Counted from the first letter of the stretch, positions 10,486 to 22,394 are shown. The stretch is DNA of 64,000 bases from Microbacterium salsuginis (GCF_012524205.1 NZ_JABACI010000001.1:1-64000); one strand, 5' to 3'. Notes: a model not told the origin generated them from the letters alone. Made by a program: numbers and translations.

Positions 10486-11670
10486 TCACCGCTCCGGGTC
10501 GAGGGGCTTGTGCTGCACGTCTCCCGGCTCCTCCGGACGCGGGTCGTGGTAGTTGACCACGTCGCCGGTGTAGGCGGTCTCGATGCCGACATCGACCATG
10601 TGGCCGTCCGTCGTGGACGGCGTGGTGTCGACAGCGGTCGGACGGGGTCCCTTGGCGCGACCGGCGCGGGCCATCGCACGCTCGCTGGGCATCTTCTTCT
10701 GACGCGGGTCGAACGCGTCGCGCAGACCGTCGCCGATGAAGTTCACGCACAGCGCGATCGCGATGATGAAGATGCCGGGCCACCAGAAGATCCATGGCCG
10801 CGTCGAGAAAGCGGCCTGGTTCTCGGAGATGATCTTTCCGAGCGAGGTATCGGGCGACTGCACACCGAATCCGAGGAAGCTCAGCGCCGACTCCAGCAGG
10901 ATCGCGCCCGCCATCAGCAGCGTCGCGTTCACGACGATCACGCCGACGGCGTTGGGCAGGATGTGCCGGAAGATGATCCGCCGGTCGCGAGCGCCGGACA
11001 CACGTGCGGCATCGACGAACTCCCGTTCGCGCAGTGAGAGGAACTCCCCTCGCACCAGCCGGGACATGGTCGTCCAGGCGAACAGGCCGATCACTACACC
11101 GAGCACGGCGGCACCGAGGCTACCGAACGCGTTGCCGAGCACCGAGCCGATCACGATCAGCGGGATGGTGATGATGATGTCGGTGAAGCGCATCAGCACC
11201 GAGTCGGTCCACTTGCCGTAGTACCCGGCGACTGCGCCGATGACGACGCCGATGATCGTCGCGACGACGCCGGCGATCACCATCACCATGACGGACTGCT
11301 GCGTGCCGCGCATCACCACCGCGAAGATGTCGCGACCCACCTCGTCCTGACCGAACGGGTGGTCCCCGAACTGGAGCGGCCACAGACTCAGCGTGGGGAC
11401 GCCGTTGTTCACCTTCGGGGGGATCTCGTTCCACGAGTACATCCACCAGCCCGGGATCCGCAGGCCCCACAGGTCCACGCCCACCGAGGTGAACGCGAGG
11501 ATGATGATGAATGCCAGGACGACCATCGAGATGACGGCCGCGCGGTGGCGGAAGAAGCGCCGGCGGACGATCTGGCCCTGACTGAGACCCTCGGTCTCCT
11601 TCTGCTCGATCGTGATCTCGCCGATGGCCTGAGTCTCGAGGCCGGGCTCTTGTGAAGTCGTGCTGTTCAT
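10486..11670 (-). CDS. oligopeptide ABC transporter permease, DppC type
   Basis: A 394-residue inner-membrane permease, with a long cytoplasmic N-terminus, OppC N-terminal helix (about residues 45-65), a periplasmic loop containing FGQDEVGRDIFA, and five more helices. The EAA loop for ATPase docking is visible as EFVDAARVSGARDRRIIFRHILPN. The C-terminal ~75 residues after the last helix form a polar tail. The start lies one base after the dppB stop codon. It pairs with the unusually long permease encoded upstream. Confidence 0.93.
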   Translation of the reverse strand: MNSTTSQEPGLETQAIGEITIEQKETEGLSQGQIVRRRFFRHRAAVISMVVLAFIIILAFTSVGVDLWGLRIPGWWMYSWNEIPPKVNNGVPTLSLWPLQFGDHPFGQDEVGRDIFAVVMRGTQQSVMVMVIAGVVATIIGVVIGAVAGYYGKWTDSVLMRFTDIIITIPLIVIGSVLGNAFGSLGAAVLGVVIGLFAWTTMSRLVRGEFLSLREREFVDAARVSGARDRRIIFRHILPNAVGVIVVNATLLMAGAILLESALSFLGFGVQSPDTSLGKIISENQAAFSTRPWIFWWPGIFIIAIALCVNFIGDGLRDAFDPRQKKMPSERAMARAGRAKGPRPTAVDTTPSTTDGHMVDVGIETAYTGDVVNYHDPRPEEPGDVQHKPLDPER

Positions 11671-11671
11671 G

Positions 11672-13189
11672 TCAGCCCACCTTGATTCTCGGGTCGAGGG
11701 CCGCGTAGACGAGGTCCGCGATGAGGTTGAAGACGACGGCCAGCGTGCCGGTGACCACGAAGAACGCCATCACGGGGTTCGGGTCGTGTGCGCCCAGCGC
11801 GGTGACGAAGAGTCGCCCCATGCCGGTCCAGCCGAAGACCGTCTCGGTGATCACCGCGCCGCCGACGATCGCGCCGATGTCGAACGCGATGATCGTCGTG
11901 ATGGGGATCAGCGCGTTGCGGAACGCGTGGCGCACCACGACGGTGCGCTGGGTCAGCCCCTTCGATCGCGCCGTGCGGATGTAGTCCTGGTTCATGACCT
12001 CGAGCAGGCTCGCTCGCGAGTAGCGGGTGTAGCTCGCGAACGAGATCAGGATGATCGCGATCGTCGGCAGCAGCAGGTGGGTGTAGAGATCGATGCCCTG
12101 GACCCAGAAGTTGCCGCCGAGGCCCGGCGTGGAAGCACCCACCGTTGCGATCGGCCGGCCGCGCACGCGGCTGGAGTTCGCGTACGCCTCCCAGTACGAG
12201 AAGTACTTCTCGAGAGCGATGAACGAGGCCACCAGGAAGCCGACGATCGCCGTCGTGCGAACGACGGGACCGCGGTCGGGCGCTCCCATGAACCAGCCGA
12301 TCGCTCCGCTGACGACCACGGCGAGCACCGCGAGCACCAGGAAGAACCAGAGGGTCATGTTGTTGAGGATCGAGTTCATCATCGGGAAGTACAGCGCGAT
12401 GCCGATGACCGCGACGATCAGTGACGCGTAGAGAGCCTTGCGGTTGCGCAGGCCGGTCGAGATCGCCGTGATCCCGACCGCGGTGCCCAGCGCCAGGGCC
12501 GCGTAGACGACGATGCCGATGCTCGGGTCGGCGAACCACTCGGTCACCGACAGGTACGTCAGCACGACGGCCGTCGCGAGCGCCGAGACACCGAGTACGA
12601 TCAGCCGCCGCTTCCACTTGCCGCCGATGAGCGACATCCACAGCAGGCCGGCCACGATCGAGATCCCCGCGATCGCGGGTATCGAGATCGTCGGATCGCC
12701 GAGCCAGTTGTTCAGCTGGATCGCACCGTACTGCTTCAGGAGCACGGCCACCCAGAAGATCGGCAGGGAGAAGAACAGGAACGCCAGCAGCGTGACGGAG
12801 TAGTCGAAGCCGGTGTACTGCCGCAGCGCCGACACGATTCCCACGGTGATGCCGAGGACGATCGCCACGATCGTGGCGGTGGTGACCAGCGTCAGCGTTG
12901 ACGTGATCGCATTGCCCAGCAGCGCATTGACGGGCTGATTCTGGATGCTGACCCCGAGGTCGCCGCGGAACAGGCCGCCGAGCCACAGGAAGTAGCGCAG
13001 CGGGGGCGGGACGTCGAGATTGAGGAGCTTGGTGCGAGACTCGATGAGCTCGGCCTTGTTGGGCGCGTTGCCCTGTCTGAGGTCCTCGAGCGGGTCACCC
13101 GAGAGTGCCGTGAGGATGTACATCAAGAAGGTGGCGGCGAAGAGCACGAAGATCGACGCGATCAATCGCCGGATGATGAATGAAGCCAT
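11672..13189 (-). CDS. oligopeptide ABC transporter permease, DppB type, with a large transmembrane insertion
   Basis: A 505-residue permease, roughly 170-200 residues longer than ordinary DppB/OppB. The N-terminus (MASFIIRRLIASIFVL), the SLPIFWVAVLLKQYG block and the C-terminal EAA loop (NQDYIRTARSKGLTQRTVVVRHAFRN) are standard. Between about residues 165 and 365 lies an insertion predicted to add about six membrane helices. I start at the ATG at 13189; a TTG 18 bases upstream is in frame but less likely. It is separated from the binding-protein gene by two hairpins. Confidence 0.9.
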   Translation of the reverse strand: MASFIIRRLIASIFVLFAATFLMYILTALSGDPLEDLRQGNAPNKAELIESRTKLLNLDVPPPLRYFLWLGGLFRGDLGVSIQNQPVNALLGNAITSTLTLVTTATIVAIVLGITVGIVSALRQYTGFDYSVTLLAFLFFSLPIFWVAVLLKQYGAIQLNNWLGDPTISIPAIAGISIVAGLLWMSLIGGKWKRRLIVLGVSALATAVVLTYLSVTEWFADPSIGIVVYAALALGTAVGITAISTGLRNRKALYASLIVAVIGIALYFPMMNSILNNMTLWFFLVLAVLAVVVSGAIGWFMGAPDRGPVVRTTAIVGFLVASFIALEKYFSYWEAYANSSRVRGRPIATVGASTPGLGGNFWVQGIDLYTHLLLPTIAIILISFASYTRYSRASLLEVMNQDYIRTARSKGLTQRTVVVRHAFRNALIPITTIIAFDIGAIVGGAVITETVFGWTGMGRLFVTALGAHDPNPVMAFFVVTGTLAVVFNLIADLVYAALDPRIKVG

Positions 13190-13284
13190 GGTGTGGCCGC
13201 CTGCCAATCGGTGAGAGAGCGCGAGCAGGCGACCGGATCGTGTCCGGTCGCGGGCTCAGCCACTCGGAGGAGTCTAACGCGGGC

Positions 13285-13314
13285 GGGGTGCAGGCCCCTT
13301 GGGACCTGCACCCC
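13285..13314 (-). terminator. second hairpin between binding-protein and permease genes
   Basis: A perfect 10-bp inverted repeat (13285-13294 with 13305-13314, arm GGGGTGCAGG) encloses a 10-base loop. It has no U-tract. With its neighbour at 13318-13351 it probably reduces read-through or stabilises the binding-protein message, which would give more binding protein than permease. Confidence 0.65.
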
Positions 13315-13317
13315 ACC

Positions 13318-13351
13318 CGGTGCGCGCTCAGCCCGAGCCGGGCGCGCACCG
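13318..13351 (-). terminator. first hairpin after the binding-protein gene
   Basis: A perfect 10-bp inverted repeat (13318-13327 with 13342-13351, arm CGGTGCGCGC) begins 10 bases after the stop codon of the binding-protein gene on the minus strand and encloses a 14-base loop. It is the first of two tandem stem-loops. Confidence 0.65.
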
Positions 13352-13361
13352 CGCTATCGGA

Positions 13362-15197
13362 TTACTCCTCAGAGCCGCCGTCGGTCACGGCCCAGTCCCA
13401 CGCGTTCCAGAAGATCGTGGGAGCGATGATCGACGGGTCGATGTTCTCCACACGGTCGCTGTAGGCGGTGACACTCGGGAACTGGAAGATGGTCACGCCG
13501 TAGAAGTCCTCCCACAGCAGGCGATCCATCTCCACCTGGAGCTCGATCTGCGTCTCCGCATCGAAGGTGCCGTTCAGCTCGGTGATGATCTCGTCAACAC
13601 GCTCGTTCGAGTAGAAGTTCATGTTGTTGATACCACCGGTGACGAACGTCGGCAGCGAGTTGGTCACACCGAGGCTGGTCGACTGCCATCCGAAGAGCGA
13701 TGCGTCGTAGGCGCCGGGCGTGCCGAGCAGGCCGCCCCACTCCTCAGAACCGCAGTCGGTGACGTTGAAGCCGGCCTGAGCGGCCGACGCCTGGATGAGA
13801 GCGAACTCGTTCACACGACGCGGGTTGTTCGACGCGTAGAGGATGCAGACCGAGGTGTCGGTGATGCCCGATTCGGCCAGCAGCGCCTTGGCGCCCTCGA
13901 TGTCGACCTCGGCGAAGTTCGCCGAGGTGTTGTCCGCTGCCGCCTCGTCGTAGCCCTCGGCACCCGGAACGAACAGCTGCGAGTCACGCAGGATCGCGTC
14001 GTCGCCGATGATCGGCTTGATCAGGGTGTCGACGATCTCCTGACGCGGGATGACCTTCATGAAGGCCTCACGCGCCTGGGCGTTCGAGAAGATGTTCTGC
14101 GAGTTCTTGCCCTGGTCGAACTGCAGGTCGACGTGCTCGTACGTGCCCTCGAGTCCGGTCAGGACCGTGATGCCGTCGATGCCGTCGAGCGCCGTCTTGA
14201 TGTCGGCGGTCGCCTGCGGCGAGATGATGTCGACCTCGCCGTTCTCCAGCGCCTGAACCGCAGCGAGCGGGTCGGGGATGAAGCGGATCGTGATCTCTTC
14301 GATGTTCGCCGCGTTCTCACCCTTGTACTCGGGGTTCGCCTTCAGCGTGATGTACTCGTCGGCCACGAAGTCCGTGATCATGTACGGACCGGTCGCGAGG
14401 TAGCGCTCCGGGTCGTCGGGCAGCTCGGTGAAGTTGAAGCCCGAGTTCCAGAACGACGAGATGGGAGCGAGAGCCTCGGCATCCTCGTTCTCGATGGCAT
14501 CGAGGAGAGCCTGCTTGGCCTCCTCGTTGTCTTCGATGCCGAGGGCGTTCTTGGCCACCACGTGCGCCGGGAGCGGCGGGGTGAAGACGAGGTCCCAGTC
14601 CACGAAGGGCTGGTCGAACGTCATCGTGATCGAGCGGCCGTCCTCGCCGACCTCAGGCGTCTCGGACACGAGGCCCATGCCGGATTCCGGCGTGGCGCCC
14701 GAGTCGAAGTACACGACGTCGGTCGGGAACGACTCGGTGAACTCACCGGTGTCAGGGTCGGTGAAGTCGTCCGGGCTGAAGTCGGGCGTGTCCAGCGCGC
14801 GCGACAGAGCGGCCCAGTTGAGCATGAGGTCGGCCGCGTCGACCGGCGTGCCGTCCGACCAGGTGACGTCCTCGGCGACCGTGAACGTGACAGTGAGCGG
14901 GTCTTCGCTGACGAGCTCGTAGGTGCCGAACGACGTGTTCTCCACCAGCTCCGGCGTGTTGTTGTAGTAGTTGAACCCGTCGAGGGTCAGGTAGTTGATG
15001 TTGTTGTTCGCCGTGGCGTTTCCGAACGACGTGTTGCCGTTCATCGAGTAGAACGCCTGGTTCCACGCGGCTGTGATCGCCGAGCCTTCGACAAGACCCG
15101 AGTCGTCGCCGGTGTCGTCGCCGCCGCCCGCGGCGCAGCCTGAGATCACCAGGGCGCCGGCTGCGGTGAGCGCCACCGCGGCCGAGATGCGCTTCAT
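13362..15197 (-). CDS. oligopeptide ABC transporter substrate-binding lipoprotein (SBP family 5)
   Basis: A 611-residue secreted lipoprotein. The signal peptide ends in the lipobox VISGC near residue 21, followed by a Gly/Asp-rich linker. The mature part is a family 5 extracellular solute-binding domain, with features such as WSDGTPVDAADLMLNWAAL, ATGPYMITDFV and REAFMKVIPRQEIVD. It would capture peptides or similar solutes for the permeases downstream. The ATG at 15197 has AGGAGGA about 8 bases upstream. It is the first gene of the locus and has its own strong promoter. Confidence 0.95.
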   Translation of the reverse strand: MKRISAAVALTAAGALVISGCAAGGGDDTGDDSGLVEGSAITAAWNQAFYSMNGNTSFGNATANNNINYLTLDGFNYYNNTPELVENTSFGTYELVSEDPLTVTFTVAEDVTWSDGTPVDAADLMLNWAALSRALDTPDFSPDDFTDPDTGEFTESFPTDVVYFDSGATPESGMGLVSETPEVGEDGRSITMTFDQPFVDWDLVFTPPLPAHVVAKNALGIEDNEEAKQALLDAIENEDAEALAPISSFWNSGFNFTELPDDPERYLATGPYMITDFVADEYITLKANPEYKGENAANIEEITIRFIPDPLAAVQALENGEVDIISPQATADIKTALDGIDGITVLTGLEGTYEHVDLQFDQGKNSQNIFSNAQAREAFMKVIPRQEIVDTLIKPIIGDDAILRDSQLFVPGAEGYDEAAADNTSANFAEVDIEGAKALLAESGITDTSVCILYASNNPRRVNEFALIQASAAQAGFNVTDCGSEEWGGLLGTPGAYDASLFGWQSTSLGVTNSLPTFVTGGINNMNFYSNERVDEIITELNGTFDAETQIELQVEMDRLLWEDFYGVTIFQFPSVTAYSDRVENIDPSIIAPTIFWNAWDWAVTDGGSEE

Positions 15198-15268
15198 TCT
15201 CACTGTTCCTCCTGTGCAGGGTTGTGCGCACACGTCAGGCCTTGGCCGAACGGGGCGCGGATGGGAAA

Positions 15269-15297
15269 ACCATAAGCACCCGTTGTGAGATGGTCAA
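15269..15297 (-). promoter_or_regulatory. promoter of the oligopeptide transporter locus
   Basis: On the minus strand TTGACC (15297-15292) and TATGGT (15274-15269) are 17 bases apart, a good housekeeping-sigma promoter. RNA would start near 15262, leaving a leader of about 65 bases before the binding-protein gene. Confidence 0.75.
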
Positions 15298-15324
15298 AAC
15301 GATGGACGAAAACGTTACAGAGCC

Positions 15325-15353
15325 TTAACTCAATCGACCCGAAGTGTGACAAT
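15325..15353 (+). promoter_or_regulatory. promoter of the CPBP protease gene
   Basis: TTAACT (15325-15330) and GACAAT (15348-15353) are 17 bases apart, and the ATG at 15362 follows 8 bases later, so the message may be leaderless. It lies back to back with the oligopeptide transporter promoter. Confidence 0.5.
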
Positions 15354-15361
15354 CTGACAAG

Positions 15362-16213
15362 ATGACGGCGACCAATCGGCTTCCGGATGTGAGGGAATCC
15401 ACGATCGCGGTTCCGATGTCCCCAGGGGAGCGCCGGCGGCTCACGTGGGAAGTCTGCCTGGTCCTTGCGATATCGGTCGGCCAGTCCGCCGTCTACTCCC
15501 TGCTGTCGCTCCTGCGGCGCCTCCTCGCACCGGTCCCGCTGGGCTCGCAGCAGACGCAGGTGAACCCGTCGCGCGACGCACTCGCGCTGTGGGACATCGT
15601 GTACCAGCTGCTGTCGGTGTTCTTCGACCTCGCCCTCGTCGCGCTGGTCGTGTACCTGCTGTGGGAGCCGGGGCAGAGCGCGCTGCGCCGCATCGGCCTC
15701 GACTTCACGAGGTTCGGCGGCGACCTCGGCCGCGGCATCCTGCTCACTGCCGTCATCGGTATCCCGGGGCTCGCGCTCTATGCCGCCGGCCGCGCGCTGG
15801 GCGTGACCGTCGCCGTCGTGGCGTCGCCGCTGGATGCCGCATGGTGGACCGTGCCGCTGCTCATGCTCGCGGCGCTGCGGGCGGGGCTCACCGAAGAGGT
15901 GATCTTCATCGGCTACCTGTTCGACCGGCTCCGGCGCTTCGGCTGGAACTGGTGGGCCATCATCCTGTCCACGGCCGCACTGCGCGGTGCGTACCACGCG
16001 TATCAGGGCATCGGTGCGATCGTCGGCAACGTCGCGATGGGGATCGTGTTCGGCTGGTGCTACAAGCGATGGGGCCGCGTGATGCCGCTCGTCATCGCCC
16101 ACACGATCCTCGACATCGTCGCCTTCGTCGGCTACCCCGTCGCCGCCGCGCTGTGGCCGGCGGTCTTCGCCCCACCACCGTCGCCGACGCCGACACCCAC
16201 CCCGAGTTCCTGA
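15362..16213 (+). CDS. CPBP-family intramembrane metalloprotease (CAAX-protease/Abi-like)
   Basis: A 283-residue membrane protein with about eight helices. The CPBP motifs are GLTEEVIFIGYLFDRL (the Glu-Glu motif; the usual Arg after it is replaced by Ile/Gly), a His in the RGAYHAYQG block, and a final HTILD motif. Substrate unknown. Relatives include CAAX prenyl proteases and bacteriocin self-immunity proteins. The Pro-rich C-terminus (PPPSPTPTPTPSS) ends just before a 21-bp repeat that copies the 3' end of gcvP. Confidence 0.85.
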   Translation: MTATNRLPDVRESTIAVPMSPGERRRLTWEVCLVLAISVGQSAVYSLLSLLRRLLAPVPLGSQQTQVNPSRDALALWDIVYQLLSVFFDLALVALVVYLLWEPGQSALRRIGLDFTRFGGDLGRGILLTAVIGIPGLALYAAGRALGVTVAVVASPLDAAWWTVPLLMLAALRAGLTEEVIFIGYLFDRLRRFGWNWWAIILSTAALRGAYHAYQGIGAIVGNVAMGIVFGWCYKRWGRVMPLVIAHTILDIVAFVGYPVAAALWPAVFAPPPSPTPTPTPSS

Positions 16214-16214
16214 C

Positions 16215-16235
16215 GCCGGGTCAGGCGAAGGCCTC
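16215..16235. repeat. 21-bp direct repeat, left copy (duplicate of the gcvP 3' end)
   Basis: The 21 bases beginning GCCGGGTCAGGCGAAGGC are identical to 17522-17542, which include the stop codon and last codons of gcvP. The left copy starts one base after the stop codon of the CPBP gene. The two copies are 1,307 bp apart and frame the AbiEi/DUF559-like gene. Confidence 0.85.
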
Positions 16236-16273
16236 TCGCCGCGGCATCAGTCCCGACCCCGAGCTCCCTACGC

Positions 16274-16340
16274 TGAGACGTCATCTGCCTGCCGAGACCG
16301 GGGGTGACGCCCGTGGTCTCGGCAGCGAGATGACGTCTCA
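16274..16340. repeat. 67-bp palindromic element, copy 1
   Basis: The 26-base arms 16274-16299 and 16315-16340 are complementary at 24 positions around a 15-base centre. The arm begins TGAGACGTCATCTGCCTGCC. A second element of the same length and layout lies at 17437-17503. As RNA each would fold into a very stable hairpin, so a terminator role is also possible. Confidence 0.85.
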
Positions 16341-16443
16341 CGGATCCGGCGTCGGCTCCTCCCCAAGGGACGCAGCGGCGTGCAGCATCCACAGGTTGAG
16401 CGATACGGGCGCGGCGGAGTGCGGTGAGGGCGATGGTGGTGGG

Positions 16444-17439
16444 ATGCCGCTGCTCACTGTCGCCCGCAGCCCGATCGCGCTCCTGCGCTTCGCTGACTTG
16501 GCGCATCCCGAGCGCGGAGTTCGAAACGGCGAACTCGTGAAGATAAGACCCGGCGTGTACGCCTCCGCACGGGATTGGAACGCGCTCGCAGCGTGGGATC
16601 GATATCTAGCGAGGGTCCACGCCGTCGCGATGGTCTGCCCCGACGTGGTCTTCAGTTGCGAGTCCGCGGCGGCGCTGCAGGGCATGTCGATTTTCGGCGA
16701 CCCCGTCGTCGTCCATGTGCTGGCCTCACCACTTGCCACTGCCAGGCTCGTCGCCGGCATCCGAGTCCACACGACCGGCGGACATCGCGAGGTGGTGGAG
16801 ATCGGCGGGATGCTCATGACCAGTCCTGCTGAGACTGCTGTGGACCTCGCCCGCTCTCGTCACGCCGCCATCGGGCTCGCCGCAGCCGATGCTGCCCTGC
16901 GGATCGACCCCTCGCTCTCGGCGGAGAGTCTCGTCGCCATCAACGAAGGTCGCGCGAGCAAGCGCGGCCGCGCGTTGGCGCGTTGGCCCCTCGGTGCGGC
17001 GACGGCTCTGGCCGAGACCGCCCTCGAATCCGTCAGCCGCGCGACCATCGCATGGCTTGGCTTCCCGGAGCCGACTCTGCAGGTGACATTCCGCTCCGCC
17101 GGCGGGCAGGAGGACCGCTCCGACTTCGTCTGGCGGGGCATCTCTCTCGCCGGCGAGTCCGACGGCGACCTCAAGTTCGACGGGCGGTACGGCGATCCTC
17201 GCGAACTGCTGCGCCGCCAGAGGGAGCGGGACGCACGACTACGCTCGCGGCACGTCGAAGCCGTTGCACACTGGGGCTGGGTCGAGGCGACCACCGTGGA
17301 CCCGTTGCGCACTCTGCTCCTCGGCCATGGCCTGAAGCAGGTCGCCCCTGAGCAGCCCGCCCAGCTGTACTCGCTCCGTCGCGCGGTCTCGCCGAACCCG
17401 CCGCACCGAGCGGCGCCGCTGCCCAACCGTTCCCGGTGA
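16444..17439 (+). CDS. AbiEi-like N-terminus with a DUF559/PD-(D/E)xK-like C-terminus, function unknown
   Basis: A 331-residue protein. Residues 10-110 resemble AbiEi-type antitoxin proteins (ELVKIRPGVYAS, then VVFSCESAAALQG and VVVHVLAS). The C-terminal part (about 195-290) looks like a DUF559/Vsr-type nuclease fold, with GFPEPTLQVTFR, Asp227, Glu238, Asp240 and Lys244 as possible catalytic residues (RSDFVW and ESDGDLKFDGRY). No AbiEii-type toxin gene is adjacent. The ATG at 16444 follows a G-rich stretch (GGTGGTGGG). Its stop codon is formed by the first three bases of palindromic element 2. The two-element framing suggests it moved as a unit. Biological role is not established. Confidence 0.75.
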   Translation: MPLLTVARSPIALLRFADLAHPERGVRNGELVKIRPGVYASARDWNALAAWDRYLARVHAVAMVCPDVVFSCESAAALQGMSIFGDPVVVHVLASPLATARLVAGIRVHTTGGHREVVEIGGMLMTSPAETAVDLARSRHAAIGLAAADAALRIDPSLSAESLVAINEGRASKRGRALARWPLGAATALAETALESVSRATIAWLGFPEPTLQVTFRSAGGQEDRSDFVWRGISLAGESDGDLKFDGRYGDPRELLRRQRERDARLRSRHVEAVAHWGWVEATTVDPLRTLLLGHGLKQVAPEQPAQLYSLRRAVSPNPPHRAAPLPNRSR

Positions 17440-17503
17440 GACGCCACCTGCCTGCCGAGACCCCGGTTGACACCCGAGGTTTCGGCAGCGAGATAAAGTC
17501 TCA
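17437..17503. repeat. 67-bp palindromic element, copy 2
   Basis: The same design as 16274-16340 and in the same orientation: arms 17437-17462 and 17478-17503, here with several more mismatches, sharing the TGAGAC ends and the CTGCCTGCCGAGACC core. It overlaps the stop codon of the upstream gene and lies between convergent genes, so it may also terminate transcription. Confidence 0.85.
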
Positions 17504-17527
17504 CCGACCATGGGAGGGTCAGCCGGG

Positions 17528-20415
<2,888 letters not shown>

Positions 20416-20419
<4 letters not shown>

Positions 20420-20799
20420 TGGTCGCCGCCGGTGAGGGCGACGTACGCGTCGCGATCGAGCAGTTCGGCGACGTCGGATGCCTCGACCCGCAGCTTGACC
20501 AGCCAGCCCTCGCCGTACGGGTCGGAGTTGACCAGCGACGGGTCGTCGACGACGGCGTCATTGGCCTCGACGACAACGCCGGTGAGCGGGGCGTAGAGCT
20601 CGCCGACCGACTTGGTCGACTCGATCTCGCCCACCACGGTGGCCGCGGTGACGGTCGAGTCGACGGCGGGCAGCTCGACGAACACGACATCGCCGAGCTT
20701 GTCGGCCGCGTAGTCGGTGATGCCGACCGTCGCGATGTCGCCGTCGAGTGCGACCCACTCGTGCTCGTCGGTGTACTTGAGGCTGTTGAGGTCGGTCAT
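20416..20799 (-). CDS. gcvH: glycine cleavage system H-protein
   Basis: A 127-residue lipoyl carrier that shuttles the aminomethyl group between P-, T- and L-proteins. The lipoylation site is Lys63 in [18 protein letters not shown], and the C-terminal YGEGWLVKL block is typical. Its ATG overlaps the gcvT stop as ATGA, and its own stop overlaps the gcvP start. Length is normal for the family. Confidence 0.97.
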
Positions 20800-22007
20800 G
20801 AGTTCCTCCGGTAGAAGGGCAGGGTGGTCACGGTCGCGGGGATGCGGGTACCCCGCACGTCGATGAACAGGGCGGTGCCGGGTTCGGCGAGCGCGGGCGG
20901 GACGAAGGCCATGGCGATCGGATGCCCCAGCGTCGGGCTGAGCGCGCCGCTCGTGATCTCGCCGATCGGCGTGTCGGCCTCTGCCGCATCGAGCACGGCG
21001 TAGCCGGCACGTCCGGCGCGTCGTCCGTCGGACTCGAGCCCGACCAGTACCGGCGCGTCAGGGGTGAGGACCGCGGCGAGCCCGTCCTTGCCCACGAAGT
21101 CGTCCTTGTCGGCGGCGACGGCACGACCGAGGCCCGCCTGTGCCGGCACGATGTCGAGCGACAGCTCATGGCCGTAGAGCGGCATCCCCGCCTCGAGTCG
21201 CAGCGTGTCGCGGGCGGCGAGGCCGGCGGGCACGAGTCCGTGCGGCTCGCCGGCGGCCAGGAGCGCGTCCCACAGCGCACCGGCGGCGCGGTTCGGCACG
21301 AGCAACTCGAACCCGTCCTCGCCCGTGTAGCCGGTGCGGGCGACGAACAGCGGCTCGCCCTCGAAGGTTCCGGCGGCCCACGCGTAGTAGCCGAGGTCGG
21401 CGAAGGCCGGCGAGACGTCGGCGATGCCCGCGGTGGCCTCGACCACGGAACGCGCGGCCGGGCCCTGCACGGCGATGAGCGCAATCTGGTCGGTGATGTC
21501 CTCGACGGTCGCCACCCCCGACACCCCCTCGATGTGGGCGAAGTACTCGGTGCCGGTGACCGTCGGCCGGTCGCGCAGGAAGGCGGCGGCGACCGGCGCG
21601 CGGTCGACCCGGTCGGCGAGCGCCGTCGCGACCGCCTCCCGGTTGCCGGCGTTCGCGATCACGAGGAAGCGGTCGGCGGCGATCCGGTACACGATGACGT
21701 CGTCCACGATCCCGCCGGACTCCGCCAGGACGAGGGAGTACTTCGCCTTGCCGTCGCGCATCGCCGAGATCCGCCCGGCGAGCGCGTAGTCGAGGAATGC
21801 GCCCGCGTCCGCCCCTGTCACGAGGAACTCGGCCATATGCGAGATGTCGAACAGGCCCGCGGCCGAGCGCACGGCGTGATGCTCGGCGAGGTCGGACGTG
21901 TAGCGGACGGGCATGAGCCAGCCACCGAAGTCGGTGAACGAGGCGCCCAGCGCTTCATGGCGGTCGTGCAGCACCGTGGTGCGCGGGGGTGGGGCGGATG
22001 CGGTCAT
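20796..22007 (-). CDS. gcvT: glycine cleavage system aminomethyltransferase, T-protein
   Basis: A 403-residue folate-dependent enzyme that releases ammonia from the H-protein-bound aminomethyl group and makes 5,10-methylene-tetrahydrofolate. Conserved blocks include [50 protein letters not shown] and [17 protein letters not shown]. The ATG at 22007 has GGGAGA about 5 bases upstream. It is the first gene of the operon and is preceded by a tandem glycine riboswitch whose 3' end lies under 50 bases from the start codon. Confidence 0.96.
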   Translation of the reverse strand: MTASAPPPRTTVLHDRHEALGASFTDFGGWLMPVRYTSDLAEHHAVRSAAGLFDISHMAEFLVTGADAGAFLDYALAGRISAMRDGKAKYSLVLAESGGIVDDVIVYRIAADRFLVIANAGNREAVATALADRVDRAPVAAAFLRDRPTVTGTEYFAHIEGVSGVATVEDITDQIALIAVQGPAARSVVEATAGIADVSPAFADLGYYAWAAGTFEGEPLFVARTGYTGEDGFELLVPNRAAGALWDALLAAGEPHGLVPAGLAARDTLRLEAGMPLYGHELSLDIVPAQAGLGRAVAADKDDFVGKDGLAAVLTPDAPVLVGLESDGRRAGRAGYAVLDAAEADTPIGEITSGALSPTLGHPIAMAFVPPALAEPGTALFIDVRGTRIPATVTTLPFYRRNS

Positions 22008-22054
22008 GAGTTCTCCCGGGATGGGCGGGCGGACGCCTGGCGACGTCCGTGAAC

Positions 22055-22345
22055 TCCCCCTCTGTCATGGGCCTGAGAGTTTCGCCGGATGCGTGCATCC
22101 GGGTTTCACCGTCGGCGGATTCGCAGCGAATCAGGGAACCTCAGCCACGAGATGGAGACTCGTAGCGGTCGGGTCACCTGGAGGTTTCGATGCGGCGCTG
22201 GGGCGCCTTACTCAACCTGATTCTCGCTCGCTCGAATCACTTTCCAGAGCCGGCCTCACCCGAGCGGTACGCGGTACCTGAGAGATTGGCGGGGAGGCTT
22301 GCTCCTTCGGTGCTCGGCGATGATGCTGCCGAGGCTCTCCCGCAC
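22055..22345 (-). promoter_or_regulatory. tandem glycine riboswitch upstream of gcvT
   Basis: Read on the minus strand, aptamer 1 (about 22345-22262) shows the hallmarks GGGAGAG, CACCGAAGGAGCAAGCC and AATCTCTCAGGTACC. Aptamer 2 (about 22250-22055) begins GCTCTGGAAAGTGA and ends GCCGACGGTGAAACCC, AAACTCTCAGGCCCATGACA and GAGGGGGAG. Both carry the CTCTCAGG core and are joined by a short linker, the usual cooperative tandem form that turns on gcv genes when glycine is abundant. The second aptamer has an unusually long internal arm. The 3' end is close to the ribosome-binding site, so control of translation initiation is likely. Confidence 0.9.
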
Positions 22346-22376
22346 GGGTCGTTGGCCGTTATTGACTTGCGCAGTC

Positions 22377-22382
22377 AGCATA
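22377..22382 (-). promoter_or_regulatory. candidate -10 box of the gcv operon
   Basis: TATGCT on the minus strand lies about 30 bases before the start of the glycine riboswitch and would start RNA near 22370. No clear -35 box is visible at the expected distance. Confidence 0.4.
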
Positions 22383-22394
22383 GCCTCCGACGCG

